Positions 8,393-15,005 of a stretch of 64,000 nucleotides of DNA are shown here, piece by piece; positions within the stretch are counted from its first letter, which is position 1; every line of letters begins with the position of its first letter. Position numbers and translations under genes: made by a program. A model generated the notes under the pieces. That model was given only the letters and a program-made list of their open reading frames with translations, did not search any database and was not told the origin of the DNA. The stretch comes from Chloroflexota bacterium (GTDB lineage Bacteria > Chloroflexota > Anaerolineae > 4572-78 > J111): contig BOKF01000024.1 in the NCBI GenBank assembly GCA_016860845.1, positions 58,955-122,954 of the forward strand, written 5' to 3'.

Positions 8393-9154
8393 ATGACCGA
8401 AGAACTTTACCGCGAATTTAAACACGATCCCCTTTACGAAAAAATTGCCTTACACATAGAGAGTCTGGTGAGTTCCGGTAAGCTGCAGCCTGGCAACCGG
8501 CTCCCTTCTGAACGCGAACTGGCGGAAGGCCTGGGTGTGGGCCGGGGGGTGGTTAGAGAAGCGGTCAAACTGCTGGCCGAGCGTGGTTTAGTGACAATTT
8601 CGCCGGGCCGAGGTACGTTTGTCTCTGGCCTTGATCCTAAATTACATTCCGAGCAGTTAGGTCGCCTTTTTAGAAGGGGCGGCCACTCGTATGGCGATCT
8701 ACACCAGGTTAGGCAAATATTAGAGGTAGAAATTGCCGGCCTGGCCGCTCAAAAAGCAACCCCCGCCGATCGGGCAAAAATGAGACAAGCCATTGCCGAG
8801 ATGGATGCCACTGTCTCCCCTTTTACCCAGGTTGAGTTTATTAAAGCCGATACTGCCTTTCACGCTTTTCTGGCCGAAGCCACCCATAATTCTGTCTTTC
8901 CCCTGTTAATGGACGTGTTAATGGACCTGCTCGAAGAGCCCCGGTTTTTGATGTCGCAAACACCGGGAGTGCCGGCCCGAAGCCAGGCCCACCATAAATT
9001 GATTTTTGAAAGTGTGCAGCGAGGTGATGTTGCCGCCGCTCGTCAGGCGATGTGGCAGCATACCCAGCAAGTGGCCGAAGATATGGAAGCCACTATGAGC
9101 GCACCTTCGGCTGAGGGAAATCAAATGCCGCTTGACCAATCCCTCGGCGGGTAA
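8393..9154 (+). CDS. GntR-family regulator with FCD ligand-binding domain
   Basis: A 253-residue FadR-subfamily transcription factor. The N-terminal winged helix (about 14-82) has the family motif GNRLPSERELAEGLGVGRGVVREAVKLLAERGLV in pieces: LPSERELAEGLGV and VREAVKLLAERG. The C-terminal FCD domain (about 100-225) is all-helical with the acid and His metal/ligand positions (VRQILEVEIAGLAAQ, FIKADTAFHAFLAEATHN, HHKLIFESVQRGD). FCD regulators usually sense an organic acid of the pathway next to them. Here the downstream genes are L-fuconate dehydratase and a sugar importer, so a fuconate-derived acid is the likely effector (inference). GGAGGGGG lies 8 bases before the ATG. Confidence 0.92.
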   Translation: MTEELYREFKHDPLYEKIALHIESLVSSGKLQPGNRLPSERELAEGLGVGRGVVREAVKLLAERGLVTISPGRGTFVSGLDPKLHSEQLGRLFRRGGHSYGDLHQVRQILEVEIAGLAAQKATPADRAKMRQAIAEMDATVSPFTQVEFIKADTAFHAFLAEATHNSVFPLLMDVLMDLLEEPRFLMSQTPGVPARSQAHHKLIFESVQRGDVAAARQAMWQHTQQVAEDMEATMSAPSAEGNQMPLDQSLGG

Positions 9155-9281
9155 TAAAAACACGCCTCAATCCGGCGTCTGATGCTGCTAGTTTAACCAA
9201 ATCAAGTAAATAAAAACAGTCAATGGCTGATTATTATGGCGACCCTGGCGCTGGATAGCTTTTTCGAGCGGAGAAAAGATA

Positions 9282-10589
9282 GTGTCTATCACCATCACTG
9301 AAGTTATCATCCGCGATATTCGCTTTCCGACCTCGCGTGATTTGGATGGCTCTGATGCGATGAATCCTGACCCGGATTATTCGGCGGCCTATGTTGTACT
9401 CAAGACAGATAGCCCTAAGGGTTTCGAGGGACATGGCCTGACCTTTACCATTGGCCGGGGTAACGAGTTATGTGTCGCGGCCATCAGGACGCTGATCCCC
9501 TGGGTCAAGGGCCGGCCCCTGGCCTCCTTTACCGCCAACATGGGCCAATTCTGGCGCACGATGACCGGTGACAGCCAGCTTCGCTGGATCGGCCCGGAGA
9601 AGGGAGTGATCCACCTGGCTACCGCCGCAATAGTGAACGCCGTTTGGGATTTGTACGCTAAAACAGAAGGCAAGCCGCTCTGGAAGCTGCTGGCCGATAT
9701 GACTCCCGAAGAATTAGTAACCTGTATTGACTTTCGGTACATCACCGACGCCCTCACCCCTCAGGAAGCGCTCGAACTCCTCCACCGTCAAACCCCCACC
9801 CGCGCCAGGCGGGAGGCAGAGATGCGGGAAGTTGGTTTTCCGGCGTATACTACCTCGGCGGGCTGGCTTGGTTACTCGGATGACAAGCTGCGCTTGCTGC
9901 TGCGCCAGGCAATCGCTAGCGGCTGGAGCCATATCAAAATGAAGGTGGGCATTAATCTGGCCGACGATGTGCGGCGGGCAGAGATTATCCGCCAGGAAAT
10001 TGGTCCTGACCGCATCTTGATGATGGACGCTAACCAGGTTTGGGAGGTGGGCCAGGCCATTAGCCACATGACTCAACTGGCCCGCTTTAACCCGCTGTGG
10101 ATTGAGGAGCCGACCAGCCCTGACGATGTGCTGGGCCACGCCGCCATCGCCCGCGCCATCACTCCGATTGGCGTGGCAACCGGCGAACAGGTTCAGAACC
10201 GCATCATCTTCAAACAACTGCTGCAAGCGAAGGCGATCAGTTTTTGCCAGATTGATGCCACCCGTCTGGGTGGAGTCAATGAAGTGTTAGCTGTTTTACT
10301 GTTGGCAGCCAAGTTTGGTGTACCGGTCTGTCCGCATGCCGGCGGCGTCGGTCTGTGCGAATACGTTCAGCATTTATCTATTTTCGACTATATCTGTGTG
10401 AGCGCCAGTTTGGAAGGTCGCATTATCGAGTATGTAGATCATCTTCATGAACATTTCATTGATCCGGTGACCATCAGGAACGGATGTTATATGCCGCCCA
10501 TGAGGCCCGGATACAGCATTGAAATGCGGCCGGAATCGTTGCATACCTATGAATTTCCCACCGGGCCGGCCTGGACCGCCGGGCTGTAG
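9282..10589 (+). CDS. fucD: L-fuconate dehydratase (enolase superfamily)
   Basis: A 435-residue enolase-superfamily enzyme that dehydrates L-fuconate to 2-keto-3-deoxy-L-fuconate. Long stretches match the FucD/ENOSF1 group: DAMNPDPDYSAAYVVLKT, LRWIGPEKGVIHLATAA, CIDFRYITDALT and SPDDVLGHAAIA. Catalytic and metal residues can be seen: the KMKVG Lys pair, metal-binding Asp in MMDANQ, Glu in WIEEPTSP, Glu in ATGEQ, and the His of CPHAGGVGLCE. The start is a GTG at 9282 with GCGGAG 9 bases upstream. It follows the FCD regulator by 127 bases. Length and motifs are full, so activity on L-fuconate is likely, though related acid-sugar dehydratases share parts of the motif set. Confidence 0.93.
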   Translation: MSITITEVIIRDIRFPTSRDLDGSDAMNPDPDYSAAYVVLKTDSPKGFEGHGLTFTIGRGNELCVAAIRTLIPWVKGRPLASFTANMGQFWRTMTGDSQLRWIGPEKGVIHLATAAIVNAVWDLYAKTEGKPLWKLLADMTPEELVTCIDFRYITDALTPQEALELLHRQTPTRARREAEMREVGFPAYTTSAGWLGYSDDKLRLLLRQAIASGWSHIKMKVGINLADDVRRAEIIRQEIGPDRILMMDANQVWEVGQAISHMTQLARFNPLWIEEPTSPDDVLGHAAIARAITPIGVATGEQVQNRIIFKQLLQAKAISFCQIDATRLGGVNEVLAVLLLAAKFGVPVCPHAGGVGLCEYVQHLSIFDYICVSASLEGRIIEYVDHLHEHFIDPVTIRNGCYMPPMRPGYSIEMRPESLHTYEFPTGPAWTAGL

Positions 10590-10613
10590 CTGAAAGCGGA
10601 AGGAGAGATAGTT

Positions 10614-10785
10614 ATGTTTATCCGCGCCCCTTAGCGAAGCATCCCTGGGTTGAGGTGCGAAAAGGCGAACTAAAAGAAAAGGAGATACCGTCTCACCGCC
10701 AAGTCAGCCGGTACCTCCCTGGATAAAGGACATAGGCTATCTGGACTTATCTTTCAGCCAGGTAGCTCTGGTGTCCCTCCTTTTT
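10614..10785 (+). ncRNA. Structured leader-like region with a six-codon ORF and terminator hairpin
   Basis: A strong ribosome site (GGAAGGAG, 10598-10605) precedes a six-codon ORF, MFIRAP, ending at 10634. After it come nested stems: CGCC 10625-10628 with GGCG 10664-10667, enclosing GCATCC/GGTGC. A second stem pairs 10681-10690 with 10709-10718. A long final hairpin pairs GGACA 10728-10732 with TGTCC 10772-10776 and GCTATCTGG 10736-10744 with CCAGGTAGC 10758-10766. CTCC and five T follow, as in an intrinsic terminator. I do not recognise a named riboswitch class. It may be an attenuator or simply the 3' end of the fucD transcript. Confidence 0.5.
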
Positions 10786-10824
10786 GGATTATACCTTACC
10801 TCAACTTAGTTAGCGAATGAGCCG

Positions 10825-10852
10825 TTTAACTATCTGGTAAGACAAATATAAT
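10825..10852 (+). promoter_or_regulatory. Probable promoter of the sugar ABC operon
   Basis: A perfect -10 TATAAT at 10847-10852 lies 29 bases before the ATG; the -35 (TTTAAC, 10825-10830) is weak, which would suit activator or regulator control. Confidence 0.5.
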
Positions 10853-10880
10853 CTATACCCAACTATGGAGAAGATAAAAA

Positions 10881-12359
10881 ATGATAAAAGTAAGATGGAT
10901 AGCCACATTAGTGGTATGTGTTCTTTTGAGTGGGATTGCCGCTCAAACTAAAGCTCAGGATAAACCTTTTGAGGGCGTCGAGATCAATATTTTGACTTTT
11001 GTGGGTCCGCAAGTCGCCGAACCCTTGCAGCGGCGTGGTCCCGATTTTACCGAACTCACCGGAGCTAAGATTAACGTGGTGACGGTCCCCAACAGCGAAC
11101 TGTACCAGAAAGCTTTGACGGACATGGCCACTGGGACCAATAGTTTTGATGGTTTCCTCTTTGCGCCCTCGTGGATTGTTGATTTTGCGCCAGCCGGTTA
11201 CTTGGAACCTCTCACCGAACGAATCAATGCTGATGCAGCCTTGGAGTGGGATGATATAGCGCCTTTCTTCCAAGATTTCAACTCCTATCAAGGCGAAGTT
11301 TACAGCATTCCGCTGGACGGCGACTTCCACATGGTCTACTACCGCAGCGATATCCTGGCGCAAGAGGGGTTGGATCCGCCCAGAACCTGGGACGACTATC
11401 TGAACGTGGCCAAAACGCTCCACGGCAAAGACCTCAACGGCGATGGCGAAGCGGATTACGGCTCGTGCATTGCCAAAGCCAAAGCCCAGCAATCTTACTG
11501 GTGGATCACCTCGATTGCCGCGCCTTTCATTCAAAGCCAGGGCACATCGCAGGGCGCTTTCTTCAACACCGCCGATATGGAACCCCTGTTCAACAATGCT
11601 GGTTTCAAACGCGCTCTGGAGATTTATAATGAAACAACCCAATACGGCCCGCCCGATGAGTTGAATCTGGGCGTGGGCGACACCCGCGGCCTCTTTACCT
11701 CTGGCCGCTGCGCGCTGACCATGGACTGGGGCGATATTGGCACGCTGGCGATTGACCCGGAAACCTCGAAAGTGCAGGATAAGGTCGGCTCGATCATCAC
11801 CCCCGGCTCGACTGAAGTGCTGGATTGGGCAACCGGCGAACTCGTCCTTTGCAATGAAACAACCTGCCCCTATGCCATTGATGGCGTGAATCACGCCCCG
11901 TTTGCCTCTTTTGGCGGTTGGGCCGGCGCGGTGAATGCCGCCGCCGATCCGCAGAAGAAAGATGCGGCTTATGCCTTCTTCTCCTACATGGCTCAGCCGG
12001 CCCAGGCCAATGAGGACGTGACGATCGGTAAAACCGGCTACAATCCCTATCGTTTTTCCCAACTCTACAATCGCATCCCTTGGATTGAGAATGGGATGAG
12101 TCCAAAAGCCTCATTGAATTACCTGCTCGCCATCGAAGACAGCTTGGACAGCCCGAATATGGTTTTGGATCTGCGTATCCCCAAAAACCATGATTATCAG
12201 CAGGTTAAACTGGATGAAGTGATCGCTCAATACCTGGCTGGCGAACTTGATACGGATCAAGCGGCCCAGACCCTGACCGACGCCTGGAATGAGATTACCG
12301 ACGAAGCGGGCCGCGACCAGCAGCTTGAAGCTTACAAGGCGACTCTAGGCGCGGAATAG
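10881..12359 (+). CDS. Sugar ABC transporter substrate-binding protein (family 1)
   Basis: A 492-residue extracellular solute-binding protein. The signal peptide (MIKVRWIATLVVCVLLSGIA..., cleavage near TKAQ) has no lipobox Cys. The mature protein shows the MalE-type pattern: GVEINILTFVGPQ at the start, FTELTGAKINVVTVP, YYRSDILAQEGLDPPRTWDDY in the hinge region, and GWAGAVNAAADPQKKDAAYAFF. At 492 residues it is longer than usual (about 420). It captures a sugar or sugar acid outside the membrane and passes it to the two permeases encoded just downstream. The substrate is not readable from sequence; location beside fucD suggests fucose or a fucosylated compound. Confidence 0.9.
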   Translation: MIKVRWIATLVVCVLLSGIAAQTKAQDKPFEGVEINILTFVGPQVAEPLQRRGPDFTELTGAKINVVTVPNSELYQKALTDMATGTNSFDGFLFAPSWIVDFAPAGYLEPLTERINADAALEWDDIAPFFQDFNSYQGEVYSIPLDGDFHMVYYRSDILAQEGLDPPRTWDDYLNVAKTLHGKDLNGDGEADYGSCIAKAKAQQSYWWITSIAAPFIQSQGTSQGAFFNTADMEPLFNNAGFKRALEIYNETTQYGPPDELNLGVGDTRGLFTSGRCALTMDWGDIGTLAIDPETSKVQDKVGSIITPGSTEVLDWATGELVLCNETTCPYAIDGVNHAPFASFGGWAGAVNAAADPQKKDAAYAFFSYMAQPAQANEDVTIGKTGYNPYRFSQLYNRIPWIENGMSPKASLNYLLAIEDSLDSPNMVLDLRIPKNHDYQQVKLDEVIAQYLAGELDTDQAAQTLTDAWNEITDEAGRDQQLEAYKATLGAE

Positions 12360-12387
12360 CGCCGGCAAAAAATTTTCAATGGCGCTC

Positions 12388-12433
12388 GTAGTGACGACTT
12401 TAGTCGTTTTTAGGCGACTAAAGTCGTCACTAC
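12388..12433 (+). repeat. Long perfect hairpin of the GTAG...CTAC family
   Basis: The 19-base arm 12388-12406 (GTAGTGACGACTTTAGTCG) is exactly complementary to 12415-12433, with an 8-base loop. It sits between the binding protein and permease genes and could reduce downstream expression or shield the upstream mRNA. Similar GTAG-ended palindromes lie at 43171, 52707 and 61879. Confidence 0.85.
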
Positions 12434-12465
12434 AAATGCTTCATTCAACCTTTGAGGAGATAACG

Positions 12466-13641
12466 ATGCATGTTGAACGTGACCCTCAAACCCTGGCCCA
12501 GATCGAGCCAGAGCCTGGATCCTCGCTCTCGTTAGCGGGTCGTTTGCATGGATTCACCAGCCAGGCAGAACGGGTGTCAAGCTCAATATTTCTGTGGCCG
12601 GCGGTATTGGCCCTGTTGTTTTTATCCATCTTCCCCTTGATTGTTTCGCTTTACCTTTCCCTCAGCCGCTTCGATTTGGCCAAGGGCGGCTTTAAGCTAA
12701 CCTTTATCGGGCTGGCTAACTATCGCAAACTGCTGTTTGGGTCTGAGAAAACCCATTTTCTGGGCCTTTTCGCGCCGAGTACGCCCTGGCATTGGCTTAT
12801 TTTTGGCCTGGTAGTTGTAGCCTTGGCCATTTTCCTGGGGCGATACGTACGGCGCGGGAATATTTCAGGGGGTGGGTTGCCAGGGCGGGTGCTGATGGTA
12901 GCCGGGCTAGGGGCGCTGGCGTGGATGGTGATACATACCTTTAGCCCCGGTGGCCGGTTGGGGACTTTAAGCGTGACATTGGTCTTTGTTTTTGTCGGTA
13001 TCTTTTTTCAGTTTGTGCTGGGCATGGGCCTGGCCTTGCTGACGGTGCAGCATTTGCCCGGGCGGCGCTTCTTTCGGGTGGTTTTTTTACTGCCGATGAT
13101 GATTACCCCGGTGGGGGTAGCCTATATGTTTAGGATGATGACCGATACCGACAAAGGGCCCTTCACCCCCTTTTGGCAGGCCGCCGGCCTGGCTAACTTC
13201 TCCTGGTTTAACGATCCCTGGGGGGCGCGGACGGCCATTTTAATCGCCGATATCTGGCAGTGGACGCCTTTTATGTTTATCGTGCTCGTCGCCGCGCTGG
13301 AGAGCCAGTCTATGGAACCTTTGGAAGCGGCCATTGTGGATGGCGCTAATCCCTGGCAGCTCTTCCGCTATATCACCTGGCCGGCCATCTTGCCCGTGAG
13401 CATGACCTTGATCCTGATCCGCATGATCGAAGCTTTTAAGATTGTGGATTTGCCCAATGTGATGACCAATGGCGGACCCGGCACGGCTACCGAGTCGTTG
13501 ACGTTACAGGCTTTCATTAACTGGCGGGCCATCGAATTGGGTAACTCGGCGGCGGTGGCCTACATGCTCCTTTTTACCGTCACCTTTTTTGGCATGATTT
13601 TTGTCAATTTAATTCGTCACCAAGCTGTGGAGAAACTTTAA
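12466..13641 (+). CDS. Sugar ABC transporter permease (MalF/UgpA type) with two extra helices
   Basis: A 391-residue membrane protein. The ATG at 12466 is chosen because GAGGAG lies at 12454-12459; the ORF extends upstream only through the hairpin sequence. About eight helices can be seen rather than the usual six: TM1 (LWPAVLALLFLSIFPLIV), an inserted pair (WHWLIFGLVVVALAIFLG and LMVAGLGALAWMVIH), then the core helices. The EAA loop that docks the ATPase is present as EAAIVDGANPWQLFRYITWPAI. It forms the channel with the next permease. No ATPase gene is nearby, so a shared MsmX/UgpC-like ATPase encoded elsewhere is probably used. Confidence 0.9.
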   Translation: MHVERDPQTLAQIEPEPGSSLSLAGRLHGFTSQAERVSSSIFLWPAVLALLFLSIFPLIVSLYLSLSRFDLAKGGFKLTFIGLANYRKLLFGSEKTHFLGLFAPSTPWHWLIFGLVVVALAIFLGRYVRRGNISGGGLPGRVLMVAGLGALAWMVIHTFSPGGRLGTLSVTLVFVFVGIFFQFVLGMGLALLTVQHLPGRRFFRVVFLLPMMITPVGVAYMFRMMTDTDKGPFTPFWQAAGLANFSWFNDPWGARTAILIADIWQWTPFMFIVLVAALESQSMEPLEAAIVDGANPWQLFRYITWPAILPVSMTLILIRMIEAFKIVDLPNVMTNGGPGTATESLTLQAFINWRAIELGNSAAVAYMLLFTVTFFGMIFVNLIRHQAVEKL

Positions 13642-13644
13642 GGG

Positions 13645-13722
13645 GAGCAGAGTAGCAAGTAGCAGGTAGTAGATTGTAAGGTTGTATAAGCCCATCTGAT
13701 TACTGGCTACTGACTACTGTTT
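13645..13722 (+). repeat. Inverted pair of heptamer arrays between permease genes
   Basis: The left array has AGTAGCA AGTAGCA GGTAGTA units (about 13649-13674); the right array has ATTACTG GCTACTG ACTACTG units (about 13699-13720). The two are roughly complementary and could form a hairpin. Confidence 0.7.
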
Positions 13723-13734
13723 GAAGGAGAGACT

Positions 13735-14763
13735 ATGGATCATCTGTTTCGACGCAAATCGCTTTATATGCCTTCACCAGCAGGGATTATTTTGGCTTAC
13801 ATGGTCATGGGGCTGTGGACCGTGGTGGTTTTGCTGCCAATCTATTGGCTGGTAGTCACCTCTTTAAAGCTGCCTATCCAGGTGGCCGAAGGTCCTTTCT
13901 ACATCCCTTTTGTGGATTTTCAACCTACTTTAAATTCCTGGAAATATATTTTGATCGGCGACCTGAGCAATGACACCCTGCGAACTTATGCCAATACGCT
14001 GATTGTTGCGCCAACCAGCGCCTTGTTAGCCTTACTGCTCGGCGCCGCGGCTGCTTATGCCCTGGTTCGCTTTGATTATCAGCCGCGACTTGGAGCCATC
14101 TTATCATTCATTGGCTGCATCATCCTGACAATTATTGCCATCATTTTGAGTGTACCCTGGCAGGTGGCTATAGCAGCCGGCTTGGCTATTTTTATTATTA
14201 TCATCTTCACGATTGGCCGGCGTTTCAAACGTGCCCTGGGCAACGAGGATATTGCCTTTTGGATGATCTCCCAACGCATGCTGCCCCCAATTGCGGTGGT
14301 CATCCCAATTTATGTCTTATTTCAGCAATTAAATATGCTGGATACTCACGCCGCTTTAATTATTACCTATGTGGCGGCCAATTTGCCCATTGTCATCTGG
14401 CTCATGCGCGATTATTTTCGGACCATCCCCATTGAATTGGAGGAATGTGCCGCTATTGATGGCGCCTCACGTTATCGCGTCTTCTGGTCCATTGTGCTGC
14501 CGCTGGCGGTACCCGGCCTGGTGGCGACGTTTCTGTTTGTCCTCGTCTTCACCTGGAATGAATATCTGCTGGCTTTGTTTCTCTCCGGGGCCAAGGTTCA
14601 AACTTTACCCTATGTTATCTCCTCTCAAAATGCCACCCGTGGGCCGCAGTGGTGGGATATGTCGGTGCTGATTTTGATTATGATTATCCCGGTGATTGTT
14701 ATGGCCATAGCCCTGGAACGTTACATTGCGCGTGGCCTGCTAGTGGGCGCAGTAAAAGGGTAA
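13735..14763 (+). CDS. Sugar ABC transporter permease (MalG/LacG type) with two extra helices
   Basis: A 342-residue membrane protein with GAAGGAGAG 8 bases before the ATG. Conventional parts are TM1 (LWTVVVLLPIYWLVVTSLK), the periplasmic loop with NSWKYI, and the EAA motif EECAAIDGASRYRVFWSIVLPL near residues 236-260. Between the second and third normal helices there is an inserted hydrophobic pair (LSFIGCIILTIIAIILSV and AAGLAIFIIIIFTIG), matching the two-helix insertion in its partner. The length is about 60 residues above the usual 280. It pairs with the permease encoded upstream. Confidence 0.9.
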   Translation: MDHLFRRKSLYMPSPAGIILAYMVMGLWTVVVLLPIYWLVVTSLKLPIQVAEGPFYIPFVDFQPTLNSWKYILIGDLSNDTLRTYANTLIVAPTSALLALLLGAAAAYALVRFDYQPRLGAILSFIGCIILTIIAIILSVPWQVAIAAGLAIFIIIIFTIGRRFKRALGNEDIAFWMISQRMLPPIAVVIPIYVLFQQLNMLDTHAALIITYVAANLPIVIWLMRDYFRTIPIELEECAAIDGASRYRVFWSIVLPLAVPGLVATFLFVLVFTWNEYLLALFLSGAKVQTLPYVISSQNATRGPQWWDMSVLILIMIIPVIVMAIALERYIARGLLVGAVKG

Positions 14764-14796
14764 CGTTAAGAGCCTAGACCTAACTTTTGTCGGTGC

Positions 14797-14834
14797 AGCC
14801 TCCGACCCTGGTTGGGTAAGGAGGCTAACTTTTT
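14797..14834 (+). terminator. Intrinsic terminator of the sugar ABC operon
   Basis: Stem AGCCTCC (14797-14803) / GGAGGCT (14820-14826) followed by AACTTTTTAT. It lies 34 bases after the second permease. Confidence 0.85.
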
Positions 14835-14935
14835 ATATCCTCAAGAATCTCTCCCCCGGCGGGTGCGCTGCCAAACAAATTCGGCTATCCTGTCTCAGTA
14901 TAGTTGTTCCCTCTGATGGGGTTTTTGCCCCGCTC

Positions 14936-14964
14936 TTGACGGTTTAGGTATTCGTGGTTACAAT
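14936..14964 (+). promoter_or_regulatory. Promoter of the kinase gene
   Basis: TTGACG (14936-14941), 17-base spacer, TACAAT (14959-14964): a near-consensus housekeeping promoter 41 bases before the ATG, with a GGAGGG ribosome site. Confidence 0.75.
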
Positions 14965-15005
14965 TTTCAACATTGAGGTAAATTAAAAATCAGGAGGGCG
15001 AGGGT

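Noticed and set aside
10598..10785. c-di-AMP (ydaO-type) riboswitch
   Set aside because: Only a short GTCAGC...ACCTCC similarity on one arm; the other conserved blocks and the expected gene types (wall or potassium) are missing.
10908..12062. Minus-strand ORF of 384 residues opposite the binding protein
   Set aside because: Antisense shadow; the opposite strand encodes a clear solute-binding protein.
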